From an uncultured Microscilla sp. (lineage in GTDB: Bacteria; Bacteroidota; Bacteroidia; Cytophagales; Microscillaceae), in assembly GCF_947493425.1 (NCBI RefSeq), contig NZ_CANLRP010000009.1, positions 1 to 64,000 of the forward strand: 64,000 nt of DNA. Direction: 5' to 3'. Below, in pieces: positions 26,453-35,260 of the stretch; within the stretch, counting starts at the first letter, position 1, and each line of letters starts with the position of its first letter. The notes under the pieces were generated by a model. It saw nothing but the letters and a program-made list of their open reading frames with translations, was not told where the DNA came from and ran no database searches. A program made the position numbers and the translations under genes.

Positions 26453-27577
26453 TTAAGCAGGAGTTGATTGTAGCTCTACTTGCCCCAATTGTTTCAATGT
26501 TTTTAGATGAGATTTTATTGCGCTACGAAATGTAGGCATTTCATTGTAAGGTAGGTTAAACTGTTGTGCAGTGTTTTTTACAATGTCAGAAATAGCTTTA
26601 TAGTGCACATGGCAAATGTTAGGGAACAAGTGGTGCTCTATTTGAAAGTTAAGCCCTCCTACATACCATGACAATAACCTGTTGTTACGGGCAAAATCAG
26701 CAGTGGTGTGTAGTTGGTGGGCTGCCCAGGTATTTTCCAGGTTATCTTCATTATCCAATACTTGGTGGTGTTCAGTATTTTCTACTACGTGAGCCAGTTG
26801 AAAAACTACACTCAGAATAATACCCGTAGTAAAATGCGCTACACAAAATCCAATGGCAAGTTGCCATACAGTAATGTCAAGCAATAGATAAGGCAACAAG
26901 AGTACACAGCCTAAATAGGCAAGCTTAGTAAGTATAAGAATGGTTACCTCTTTGAATTGGGTAGTTTTTGCCTTGAACTGAAAGTTTTTGCTGGTATAGC
27001 TTATTACCTGAGTAAAGTCCTTGACTAAAACAGCCAGGGTAAGAAAGCAATAGAGAGGCAAAGCATAAATGTGTTGGTATTTATGAAACTTTTTTAGCTC
27101 AGCGTAAGGCGACAAACGAATGATAAATTTACTGTCAATATCTTCGTCCATATCGTAGATATTGGTATAAGTATGGTGCAGTACATTGTGCTGTATTTTC
27201 CAGGCAAAGGTGCTGGCTCCTAGCAGGTACATGGTATTGCCCAAAATTTTGTTGATGGTTTTGGAAGGGTAAGCTGAACCGTGGTTCGCATCATGCATCA
27301 CACACATTCCGATACCAGCTTTGCCAATACCAATAAGAAATGTGAAAAATAACATTACCCAGATTGAAAAATATCCAGTCAAAATCAGTACAAATGGTAT
27401 AATGTACAAACCAAGCATTGCTGCTGTTTTAATGGCAAAATGATGATTGCCATATTTAGAAATTTCGTTTTCTTTAAAATAATTATCTACATTTTTTCGC
27501 AGTGTAGAAAAAAAGTCAGCCTTGCTTGTTGGGTAAAATCGCAACTTGGCGGCTTGGGGGTCGTTTTTGCGACTCAT
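26453..27577 (-). CDS. Membrane fatty acid desaturase, paralog 1
   Basis: 374-residue integral membrane di-iron desaturase of the acyl-lipid/acyl-CoA (linoleoyl-CoA type) family. The three histidine boxes are present: HDANHG, HNVLHH and QIEHHLFP. A further LHTTADFARNN block is typical of this group, and four or more hydrophobic segments lie between the boxes. There is no fused cytochrome b5 domain, so an external electron donor is needed. The ATG at 27577 (MSRKND) aligns with the start of the paralog. The neighbouring gene 27803-28930 is a close paralog, so this is a tandem duplication. Regioselectivity cannot be read from sequence by eye. Confidence 0.88.
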   Translation of the reverse strand: MSRKNDPQAAKLRFYPTSKADFFSTLRKNVDNYFKENEISKYGNHHFAIKTAAMLGLYIIPFVLILTGYFSIWVMLFFTFLIGIGKAGIGMCVMHDANHGSAYPSKTINKILGNTMYLLGASTFAWKIQHNVLHHTYTNIYDMDEDIDSKFIIRLSPYAELKKFHKYQHIYALPLYCFLTLAVLVKDFTQVISYTSKNFQFKAKTTQFKEVTILILTKLAYLGCVLLLPYLLLDITVWQLAIGFCVAHFTTGIILSVVFQLAHVVENTEHHQVLDNEDNLENTWAAHQLHTTADFARNNRLLSWYVGGLNFQIEHHLFPNICHVHYKAISDIVKNTAQQFNLPYNEMPTFRSAIKSHLKTLKQLGQVELQSTPA

Positions 27578-27742
27578 AATGAATAATAGTATTTTAAGAT
27601 TGTGTGTGATTGATTGACTAGCCCTCAACATTCCTAAAACCAAAGTATGATACTTTATATAAACGGTATTATAAAGAAGAATTAAAAGCTATATATTGTA
27701 CCCTATGATAGTATGGGTATAATTGTCACTTAAACTTTAAGT

Positions 27743-27785
27743 AAAACATCAGCACTTTATCTCTCAGACAAAGTGCTGATGTTTT
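27743..27785. terminator. Terminator between the desaturase paralogs
   Basis: 16-bp stem AAAACATCAGCACTTT (27743-27758) with complement at 27770-27785 and an 11-base loop, 18 bp past the stop of desaturase 2. The best T-run is on the plus strand; four U residues follow on the minus strand. Confidence 0.7.
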
Positions 27786-27802
27786 TTGCAGGCAACACAG
27801 TT

Positions 27803-28930
27803 TTAGGCATGGGTAGGCTGTAACTCATTGCTTCCCAAAGCCTTCAAGGTTTTTAGGTGAGAAACTATAGCACTGCGAAACGTAGGCATTTCATTGTAAG
27901 GCAGGTTAAATTCTAGTGCAGTGTTTTTCACAATGTCAGAAAGAGCTTTGTAATGCACATGGCATATATGAGGGAATAAGTGGTGCTCTATTTGGAAGTT
28001 AAGCCCTCCTATGTACCACGATAATAGCTTATTATTTCGGGCAAAGTCGGCAGTAGTGTGTAGCTGGTGTACAGCCCAGGTGTTTTCCAGGTTTTGTCCG
28101 TTTTCTGGTACATGATGATGCTCCGTATCTTCTACTACGTGTGCCATCTGAAAAATTACACTCAAAATAAACCCAGTAGTGAAGTGAGCTACACAGAAGC
28201 CAATAAGCAATTGCCACCAGGTAATGTCAACCAATAGTAGAGGCAAACCAATAGCTACCAACAGATAAAGGATTTTGGTAGAAAAAAGAATAAGAACTTC
28301 TTTTGCCTGGTTGGTATTTTTCTTTTTAAACTGAGAGTTTTTACTGGTATAGCGAAACACCTTGACAAAGTCTTTAAAAAGCATTGAGAAGGTCATCAGA
28401 CTGTAGAGAGCAAATGCATAAATGTGTTGGTATTTATGTATTTTCTTTAGTTCAGCATAAGGCGATAAACGGATGATGAATTTTGTTTCTATATCTTCGT
28501 CTACTTCAAATACATTGGTGTAGGTATGGTGCAACACATTGTGTTGAATACGCCAGTTAAATGCACTGGCACCTAGCAGGTACATAGTACTTCCCAGTAG
28601 TTTATTGACTGTTTTCGATGGAGAAGTTGCTCCGTGGTTAGCATCGTGCATGATACACATACCTATACCAGCTTTGCCTACTCCAATCAAGAATGCGAAA
28701 AACAGCATTGCCCAGGCCGAAAAAAAGTTGGTAAGAATCAATACAAATGGTATTACATATAGACTTAGCATTGCAATAGTTTTGAATGCAAAGTGATTGT
28801 TAGCATACTTTGAAATTTGATTTTCTTTGAAATAATTGTCTACATTCTTACGAAGTGTAGAAAAGAAGTCTGCCTTGCTTGTTGGAGAGAAGCGTAAATT
28901 GGCAGTTTGAGTAGCATTTTTATGACTCAT
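27803..28930 (-). CDS. Membrane fatty acid desaturase, paralog 2
   Basis: 375-residue membrane desaturase, paralogous over its full length to the gene at 26453-27577. Both share the opening RFxPTSKADFFSTLRKNVDNY pattern and the same histidine boxes (HDANHG, HNVLHH, QIEHHLFP). Differences cluster in the central hydrophobic region and loops, which often set substrate or chain-length preference. The divergence is large enough that the two may have different specificity or expression, for example cold versus constitutive. It has its own terminator and a 320-bp upstream gap, so it is probably transcribed separately from paralog 1. Confidence 0.88.
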   Translation of the reverse strand: MSHKNATQTANLRFSPTSKADFFSTLRKNVDNYFKENQISKYANNHFAFKTIAMLSLYVIPFVLILTNFFSAWAMLFFAFLIGVGKAGIGMCIMHDANHGATSPSKTVNKLLGSTMYLLGASAFNWRIQHNVLHHTYTNVFEVDEDIETKFIIRLSPYAELKKIHKYQHIYAFALYSLMTFSMLFKDFVKVFRYTSKNSQFKKKNTNQAKEVLILFSTKILYLLVAIGLPLLLVDITWWQLLIGFCVAHFTTGFILSVIFQMAHVVEDTEHHHVPENGQNLENTWAVHQLHTTADFARNNKLLSWYIGGLNFQIEHHLFPHICHVHYKALSDIVKNTALEFNLPYNEMPTFRSAIVSHLKTLKALGSNELQPTHA

Positions 28931-29254
28931 AATGAATACTAAGTGAAATTAAAATTTTATTGTTATTTTGTACATTCAAGTCCGAGTTGTGGAAAGGTTC
29001 TGTAACAGGAGAGAAGTTTAGGGAAAACTGAGTTGTTTAATTAAGAATGATTTTAAATTACGTTTTCAAATATAAACTTACACCTGTTTTAATCAAAAAA
29101 TGATAAACTTATACAAAAATGTATCTATTAAGGTTTACGATAAGTCTATAATATATGTCAATAATATAGTATAAAGCCGTGTGATGCAATGTTTTGTTTG
29201 AAAATATCAAAAATAAAAGATTTTATTTAGGGTAAAACGCTGATAGTGAAGATA
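28931..29254. other. 324-bp intergenic region, nothing recognised
   Basis: Very AT-rich spacer upstream of desaturase 2 and downstream of the GIN-domain gene (both minus strand). I see no coding frame, no strong hairpin and no clear promoter pair. Confidence 0.5.
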
Positions 29255-29986
29255 TTATTTTTTGACCACCTTGCCTATACCAGTGCCCTCTACCTGAATG
29301 TTTTCAGGTTCATTGTAGTAAAATACATTTCCCTTGTTTTGCGAGTTAAAAGTTACATTTAGTGATTTAATAGGAAATACATGCATGTTGTTAAGATTTT
29401 CATGCAGTACATCTAGTTTCTCCACGCGAAGTTTTTCTGCAAATATTTCTCCCATTCCATTGGTATGTAAAAATGCAGTATTGGAGCTCCCTTCAAGGTG
29501 GATATAAGACGTACTGGAGGTAAACAGGTTGATGCTGTTTGCCTGAATTTTTAGGTCAATATCACCTGAGTTTTTACAAAGAATACTCAAGTCGTTTACT
29601 TCAAGTGTTTCTGTAGTATGTAACTTACTAAAACCAAAATGTTCGATGTTTTGGACAAATTTAGCACCTATACTCACTTTTACAGGAGTGTTATAACTTC
29701 TTGCCCAATTGCAGGTATTTTCATTGGTTACTTTCAGAATGCTGCCTTCTACTTCTGTTTTGACAGACGACATAAGGTTTTTACCTGCTTCTATAGTAAT
29801 TGTTCTAATCGTATCGTTACGTAATATCACTTCTATATTGTCACTAATCAAAATAGAAGTAAAGTCGCTTACTGCCCGTTCTTCTTTAACAATTTCGCCT
29901 GTACGCTTCAAACACTCTGCAGGATTACAAGCAGGGTTCATTAACAAAACAAATAAGCTCAATGTATATAAAAAAATCTTTTTCAT
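29255..29986 (-). CDS. Exported GIN-domain (DUF2807) protein
   Basis: 243-residue predicted envelope protein. After the signal segment (MKKIFLYTLSLFVLLM, then NPACNPAEC, possibly lipidated although the lipobox is not canonical) comes the motif EERAVSDFTSILISDNIEVIL. This is the hallmark opening of the GIN (putative auto-transporter adhesin head) domain, followed by the expected repetitive beta-helix strands. Members are common in Bacteroidota and largely uncharacterised. The start is ATG 29986; an ATG two codons upstream (29992) is equally possible. It lies 44 bp downstream of the PagL-like gene, so the two may be co-transcribed. Confidence 0.8.
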   Translation of the reverse strand: MKKIFLYTLSLFVLLMNPACNPAECLKRTGEIVKEERAVSDFTSILISDNIEVILRNDTIRTITIEAGKNLMSSVKTEVEGSILKVTNENTCNWARSYNTPVKVSIGAKFVQNIEHFGFSKLHTTETLEVNDLSILCKNSGDIDLKIQANSINLFTSSTSYIHLEGSSNTAFLHTNGMGEIFAEKLRVEKLDVLHENLNNMHVFPIKSLNVTFNSQNKGNVFYYNEPENIQVEGTGIGKVVKK

Positions 29987-30035
29987 TGTCATTCAAATAT
30001 GTTGAGAAATGTGGCCAAGGGTTGAGTATTTATCT

Positions 30036-31169
30036 TTAGAAATAATAACCTAAAGACCATTCTATGGCTTCGGCTACCCCCAAATAAGTTTTAAAAGTAT
30101 ACTGCCCAAAAAAGTGTTTATGAAAGTAATATTTCATCCCATAGCGTTGATAAATAGGCATATCCACCGGGGTATTATCAGGTTCTTTGTTAAAAGGGCG
30201 ATACACATAGTAACCCAGTTGTGTAACAAGTGCCAAACGACCAGCCAATAGCTCATGACCGGCTACAATGGCTACTCTACGAAAATCTGGTACAGGTTGT
30301 TGGGCATTGGTGTATAATCGTTGTGCATATTTTTCCAATGCAGTGTTATGTGAATACTCTACACCAAAATTCAAGGCGCTTTTACGGCTTACCCGTTTGC
30401 TTGCCAATGCTGTAACGCCTACTACATGGTTTTTACGAGCTTGATTGGCGTCTAACTCTATAATACTGCCTGAAACTAGAGCATGAAAACTCCATTTTTT
30501 TTCATAATTGGCTAAAGAGTCTTTAAGAACCACGTGTTCGGTGTGTGGGGTATAGGTGACTCCTAAACTTAAAGAAGGAATATTAATACTGGCATTGGGT
30601 AGGCTGTAGGCAGCGTTGGAGTAATGGCTCAAGTCAAGCCCTGTATGTAACTTTATACGTGAATTGATCCGATAATTATACTCTAGCCCCATGTACATTA
30701 CGTTATTGAATGTGCTGCTGAACATCAGATTTTTGGGGTTAGAGTGTATAGTCCAAGGGTTATTGGTATAGACGATTCCCGGACCAAGTTTAAACTCCAG
30801 CCTGGAGCGACGATTTTCACTTAGACGCCATTTCATGAATGGCACCAATGCCCAAGCCTCACCTAAAATGGGGTTTCTGAAATCAAAGTAAAAAAGAGAA
30901 AGTCCTATCTGAGGGAAACCATAGGCCGCTTCCCAGCCGTGTTTTCCGGTAGTAAGCCAGGAAGCGGTGACTTCGAACCCTGCTGGGTGTGAGCTTGACA
31001 AGTGACTTACGAGCTCTCCGTTGTTAATAATAGAGCCATAGTGAGCAGAAACACTAAACTCCTTGGGTACAAAACGGGAAGATTTGTTGGTTTTTGTGAG
31101 TGGCTGAGCCTGTAGGTATGTAATTGAAAACAACCCTAATAAAAGTATTGATAAAAGTAAGTTTTTCAT
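30036..31169 (-). CDS. Acyloxyacyl hydrolase (PagL-like lipid A deacylase family)
   Basis: Predicted outer-membrane barrel of 377 residues with signal peptide MKNLLLSILLLGLFSITYLQAQ. The central part carries DLSHYSNAAYSLPNASIN near residue 180, which fits the PagL active-site pattern (His-x-Ser-Asn, then PNxxxN). PagL removes an ester-linked acyl chain from lipid A. The protein is more than twice the size of PagL; the C-terminal third forms further predicted strands. The ATG at 31169 is preferred, because the longer frame to 31232 would run into a dispersed repeat and delay the signal peptide. Activity is an inference from motif and family. Confidence 0.75.
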   Translation of the reverse strand: MKNLLLSILLLGLFSITYLQAQPLTKTNKSSRFVPKEFSVSAHYGSIINNGELVSHLSSSHPAGFEVTASWLTTGKHGWEAAYGFPQIGLSLFYFDFRNPILGEAWALVPFMKWRLSENRRSRLEFKLGPGIVYTNNPWTIHSNPKNLMFSSTFNNVMYMGLEYNYRINSRIKLHTGLDLSHYSNAAYSLPNASINIPSLSLGVTYTPHTEHVVLKDSLANYEKKWSFHALVSGSIIELDANQARKNHVVGVTALASKRVSRKSALNFGVEYSHNTALEKYAQRLYTNAQQPVPDFRRVAIVAGHELLAGRLALVTQLGYYVYRPFNKEPDNTPVDMPIYQRYGMKYYFHKHFFGQYTFKTYLGVAEAIEWSLGYYF

Positions 31170-31205
31170 TATAACTTGGGGTATCAAATAAAAGAGTTTT
31201 AACTT

Positions 31206-31363
31206 AGTAATGGTTGAAAATAAAGTATCCATTTGGAGATAGAGATTTGCTACTGAGGCGAGGCATTTTTTGCGCTCGTAGTAACGCTACGGGCAATAAA
31301 AATAACGAAGCATCAGGAGTAAAGGTCATTTCCTAAATCGAAAGGTTATTTTTTGTCCATTAC
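31206..31363. repeat. Palindromic dispersed element, copy A
   Basis: About 160-bp imperfect palindrome in the gap between the PagL-like gene and the TPR gene. Termini: GTAATGG...AAAATAA on the left (from 31206) and the complementary TTATTTTTT...CCATTAC on the right (to about 31362). Inner arms 31246-31267 and 31298-31323 are also complementary. A small apical hairpin (CGTAG / CTACG, about 31277-31291) sits in the middle. A diverged second copy is at 53612-53802. It has no ORF, so it is a MITE- or REP-like element rather than an IS. Confidence 0.75.
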
Positions 31364-31386
31364 TTAGGTTATTAAAAATCGATACA

Positions 31387-32229
31387 ATGCAAAGATATAT
31401 ATTTCTTGGATTATGCCTTCTAATAACAGCAAGTAAACTCAAGGCGCAAGAAGCAAAAGCAATCGTTTTTTTGCAAAAAGCAAAGAAAGCTTATCAGAAT
31501 AAAAAGCTGGGAGAAACCCAAAAGTATCTGGATAGTGCTTTGCAGACAGATAACACTTATGCAAAGGCGTATGCCAGGAGAGGTTTGTTGAAGTATGAAT
31601 TGTCTGAGATGGACCATGCTTTGAACGATTATGGCAAAGCCATTGCCCTGGTTGAGCGCCAAGCGCGTAAAGATTACTTATTTTTGGCAAAACTATATTA
31701 CAGAAGAGGGGCTACTTATCACCAAAAATTATTGAATAAAAAAGCCTTGAAAGATTTTAATAAAGCCCTTAAGTTTAATCCTCGATATACCCAGGCTTAT
31801 GTGGCAAGAGGTGTTTTGAGGGAAAATAAAAATAACCTGAAGGGTGCCCTCAAAGATTATAGTAAGGCAATTAGTATCGATACTTCCTTTGCTATGGCGT
31901 ATTACAACCGTGGATTGGCCTATTACAACCTAGATAAAACAACTAAAGCATTGAGAGATTGGACCAAGGCGTTGAGCATCAATAAAAAATATGTAGATGT
32001 ATACCTTGCCCGTGCTTTTGCCTATCAAGCCAGAGAAGATTATACCATGGCACTACAAGATTATGAACAAGCAATTAAACACAATATTTATAGTGCAGAG
32101 GCTTACTTGAACCGAGGGATAGTGTATCAACAACTGGGGAAGAAAAACGAAGCCTGTGCTGACTGGAAACAATCGATAAAAGTAGGAGGAGTAGAGGCAC
32201 AAAAATACCTTGACAAATACTGTAAGTAA
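31387..32229 (+). CDS. Exported TPR-repeat protein
   Basis: 280-residue predicted periplasmic protein with signal peptide MQRYIFLGLCLLITASKLKAQ. It consists almost wholly of tetratricopeptide repeats, about six, with the usual Ala-x-x-Arg-Gly and A-x-x-x-Y-x-x-A-I spacing (for example KAYARRGLLKYE, QAYVARGVLREN, MAYYNRGLAYYN, VYLARAFAYQ, EAYLNRGIVYQ). TPR arrays bind partner proteins; the partner is unknown. It starts 24 bp after the right end of repeat element A and stands alone between minus-strand neighbours. Confidence 0.85.
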   Translation: MQRYIFLGLCLLITASKLKAQEAKAIVFLQKAKKAYQNKKLGETQKYLDSALQTDNTYAKAYARRGLLKYELSEMDHALNDYGKAIALVERQARKDYLFLAKLYYRRGATYHQKLLNKKALKDFNKALKFNPRYTQAYVARGVLRENKNNLKGALKDYSKAISIDTSFAMAYYNRGLAYYNLDKTTKALRDWTKALSINKKYVDVYLARAFAYQAREDYTMALQDYEQAIKHNIYSAEAYLNRGIVYQQLGKKNEACADWKQSIKVGGVEAQKYLDKYCK

Positions 32230-32231
32230 GA

Positions 32232-32283
32232 GCTTGTTTAAACTTTTGTGTATAGAGTAGTTTCCGATGAGTTTTAAACAAGC
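32232..32283. repeat. Inverted repeat between TPR gene and phosphorylase
   Basis: Arms GCTTGTTTAAAC (32232-32243) and GTTTTAAACAAGC (32271-32283) are complementary with a one-base bulge; loop of 27 bases. It sits between two convergent genes. Without a U-tract it is not a textbook terminator but may still act as one. Confidence 0.5.
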
Positions 32284-32315
32284 CCTAATATGAGTGAGTT
32301 CCTCAAAAATAAATG

Positions 32316-33173
32316 TTAGACTCTTTCTAAAACCGTCTCAATCATTCGTTCTATTACTTTTTGAGGATTAGCCGAAAACTGATGGTTGATACGACTGGCA
32401 ATAATAGCATTGATTGAAAGTATTTTGTGTCCTAGAAGCTTGGCCATTGCATAGTATCCAGAAGTTTCCATTTCAAAGTTGGTAAGTTTGAAGTTGTTAT
32501 GGTTAAAGTTTACAAGTTTCTCTATGTATTCACTGTTTTTAGGCGAAAGCCGTAACTTGCGCCCTTGTGGGGCATAAAACCCTGGACAAGTCAATGTATT
32601 GCCTGGCAGCATGTCAAAAGCAAATTGGTTTTTGAGGTTGGTATCACAAGCTACTGCATAAGGAGTAAAAGGAAGCTCAAGGTTTTGTTGTAATTTTTGT
32701 CCAATGGCTGCTTCATTTTCTGTTTGAGGCAAGTTATAAAAACACATCAATGTATCGAGCCCTATGCCGTATTCAGAGACCAGTAGACTGTCTAGGGGAA
32801 TATCTTGCTGTAAAGCCCCTGAGGTTCCCAATCTGATAATAGACAAAGAGCGAGTGCTGGGTTTAGGGGTTCGGGTTTTTAAATCTATATTGACTAAAGC
32901 ATCCAACTCTGTCATTAAAATCTCAATATTATCTGTACCCATCCCTGAAGATATAACAGTTACCCTTTTACCGTTTAGTAAGCCCGTATGAGTGACAAAT
33001 TCACGCTTTTGGATACGCAATTCTATTTTGTCAAAATAGCGGGACACCATTTCTACCCGATTAGGATCACCTACGGTCAAAATTGTGTCAGCAATTTGTT
33101 CAGGCAACAAATGTAAATGATAAATACTACCATTGGGACTTAAAATGAGTTCAGAAGATGGTATAGGCTGCAT
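32316..33173 (-). CDS. Nucleoside phosphorylase (uridine phosphorylase-like)
   Basis: 285-residue cytosolic enzyme of the PNP/UDP phosphorylase family, which cleaves a nucleoside with phosphate to a base and ribose 1-phosphate. It shows the phosphate-binding GDPNRVEMV near residue 36, ISSGMGTDN, RLGTSGALQ, and the sugar-binding EMETSGYYAMA near the C-terminus. The size and EMETSG pattern are closer to uridine phosphorylases than to hexameric purine phosphorylases, but nucleoside preference is not proven. Single gene between convergent and divergent neighbours. Confidence 0.85.
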   Translation of the reverse strand: MQPIPSSELILSPNGSIYHLHLLPEQIADTILTVGDPNRVEMVSRYFDKIELRIQKREFVTHTGLLNGKRVTVISSGMGTDNIEILMTELDALVNIDLKTRTPKPSTRSLSIIRLGTSGALQQDIPLDSLLVSEYGIGLDTLMCFYNLPQTENEAAIGQKLQQNLELPFTPYAVACDTNLKNQFAFDMLPGNTLTCPGFYAPQGRKLRLSPKNSEYIEKLVNFNHNNFKLTNFEMETSGYYAMAKLLGHKILSINAIIASRINHQFSANPQKVIERMIETVLERV

Positions 33174-33357
33174 ATTAGTATGATAGTTAAAACCTTTGAA
33201 AATAATTTTAAATCAATCTGCCAATTACTACAAAAAATGCGAAAAACGCCTACATTTGATATTAAATTTTATATTTGTGTGTCAAGTAATTCTGTTTCCT
33301 AAAACTTTCATTACTTTTAAACATACAAACACCATTTACTAACTGATCTAACTCCCC

Positions 33358-35232
33358 ATGTTTAAATTACATTTCGTGGATAAGCTCAGGTCATTGTGGA
33401 AAAGCATATACGCTAATTTGGATATTCTGCATGACTCTGCTCCTTTAGCAACAGTAAGAGAAATCGATGCCAATATTGAGATCAAAGGATACAATATCTG
33501 GATATTGGTTTGCTCGGCCTTGCTGGCGTCTATAGGCTTAGATACGAATTCTACTGCAGTGATTATTGGTGCGATGCTTATATCGCCTCTGATGTCGCCA
33601 ATATTGGGGGTGGGGCTAGGCTTTGGCATCAACAACCGCCAAATGCTGGAGCGTTCAGGTAGAAACCTGTTAATTGCTACGATTGCCAGTTTGCTGGCAA
33701 GTTGGTTGTATTTTGCATTTACGCCTTTGGGCGAGATTACCCCAGAGATTTCGGGTAGAACTAAACCTACTTTGCTTGATGTATTGGTGGCTTTTTTTGG
33801 TGGAGTAGCAGGAGTAGTTTCGGGTTCACGCAAAGAAAAAACCAACGCCATTCCGGGGGTGGCCATTGCTACTGCTTTGATGCCTCCGCTGTGTTCGGCA
33901 GGCTTTGGGTTGGCAAAAATGGAGTGGACCGTATTTTTGGGAGCTTTTTACTTGTTTTTTATCAACGCCGTATTCATTAGCCTTTCTACATATTTAATAG
34001 TACGATACCTTAAGTTTAATGAAATAATTAAAGCTGAGCGCAAAGCCAGGGTCAAGGTATTGAGCGAAAAAGCTGAAACCAAAAAAGGGTTAAGTGTTGA
34101 TGAGCAGTCAGAGTTGGCGCAGGTAAAAATGGAACAGGCACAAGAGCTAAAAGACCATCAAAAAAGGTTTTTTGCCCGATTAATCCCTTATTTCTTAGTA
34201 GCTGTAATAGCTCCAAGTATCTACTTTTTATTAACCTTTATTCAGGAACAACGCACCAAAAACCGAATAGAAGAAGTAGTAAATGAGCAGTTGAAGCGAA
34301 AAGCAGGCTTTGATATTATTCGTTCGGAGGTAATTGATAAAAGCGATAAAAAAGAGATTAAACTGTATATATCGGCTCAAAAAGAAATTACGCAGGTAGA
34401 AAAAAGAAATCTGAACGATGAATTGAACCGAAATGGTTTGGGAGATTATACAATGAATATTTCCAGAATTAACATTACCAAAGATGAAATAGATGAACTT
34501 AACTCGAAGATTGTCGCCAACTTCTTTGACCTGAAGAATAACTTTACTACGCTCGAAACTAAGTTCGACTCTTTGCAAAGAGCACAACTAAAAATTCAAC
34601 AACAGCGAACCAATGTTGACTTTATGGTGCATATATCTAATGAGTTAAAAATATTTTATCCTTTAATAGATAGTGTTACAGTGAAACCCTTGCCTAATTT
34701 TTTGGTCATTGATAACTCCAAAAATATGTCTAATCGTAGCACTCGTAGTTCAGTGGAAATAAGAGACCTTAAACACTTTAAACTAGATTGGGACGGAGTG
34801 TTTCCCGATATTACCCGATTAGACTCGGTAGAGTTGCTGAACTTACGTAAGGGAGTCCAAAAAAACAAACACCCACATTTTAAACTTTCCTGGACGTCAT
34901 TTTTTCCTAAAATAGAACAGATAAAGAAAGAAAAAGTAGCGACAAACCAAAAGACGAATCAAAAAGATAAAAACAAGGAGCAAAAGAAATCTAACGCTTT
35001 GAGTATAAGTAAAGAACAACGGAGTATTACCACGGTTACCTTGTTTTGGCAACAAGACTCTAGCAGAAGTCTGCCAATTAATGTTCCAATGGAACAGGAA
35101 AGGATTGAACGTTACTTTATGACTAACCTGAAACTTGACAGTGCAAAAAGTGAGTTGAAGATTCAGCATTTTGTTATGCAGACACCCCAAGACAAAGACG
35201 AAACCCAAGAGAATGAACCACCAAATAAGTAA
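33358..35232 (+). CDS. DUF389 membrane protein with long C-terminal region
   Basis: 624-residue membrane protein. The N-terminal half contains the DUF389 (TIGR00341-type) domain: SALLASIGLDTNSTAVIIGAM split by SPLMSPILGVGLG, FFGGVAGVVSGSR and ATALMPPLCSAGFGLA, over five or six membrane segments (about 45-220). A helical stretch and one more membrane segment (LIPYFLVAVIAPSIYFLLTFI, near 280) follow. The remaining 330 residues look soluble, with charged and beta-rich segments and a coiled coil near 390-420. DUF389 proteins are uncharacterised and may be transporters. The asparaginase gene starts 28 bp after the stop, so they are probably co-transcribed. Confidence 0.85.
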   Translation: MFKLHFVDKLRSLWKSIYANLDILHDSAPLATVREIDANIEIKGYNIWILVCSALLASIGLDTNSTAVIIGAMLISPLMSPILGVGLGFGINNRQMLERSGRNLLIATIASLLASWLYFAFTPLGEITPEISGRTKPTLLDVLVAFFGGVAGVVSGSRKEKTNAIPGVAIATALMPPLCSAGFGLAKMEWTVFLGAFYLFFINAVFISLSTYLIVRYLKFNEIIKAERKARVKVLSEKAETKKGLSVDEQSELAQVKMEQAQELKDHQKRFFARLIPYFLVAVIAPSIYFLLTFIQEQRTKNRIEEVVNEQLKRKAGFDIIRSEVIDKSDKKEIKLYISAQKEITQVEKRNLNDELNRNGLGDYTMNISRINITKDEIDELNSKIVANFFDLKNNFTTLETKFDSLQRAQLKIQQQRTNVDFMVHISNELKIFYPLIDSVTVKPLPNFLVIDNSKNMSNRSTRSSVEIRDLKHFKLDWDGVFPDITRLDSVELLNLRKGVQKNKHPHFKLSWTSFFPKIEQIKKEKVATNQKTNQKDKNKEQKKSNALSISKEQRSITTVTLFWQQDSSRSLPINVPMEQERIERYFMTNLKLDSAKSELKIQHFVMQTPQDKDETQENEPPNK

Positions 35233-35260
35233 TTAAAAAACTGGTGTTGACTGAACTAAA

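Noticed and set aside
31201-31380. Element A as an insertion sequence
   Set aside because: It has inverted termini but no transposase frame, and the whole element is one imperfect palindrome; a MITE/REP-like or structured-RNA element fits better.
33348-33866. 172-codon minus-strand frame opposite the DUF389 gene
   Set aside because: It is the antisense of a conserved membrane domain and shows no family features of its own.
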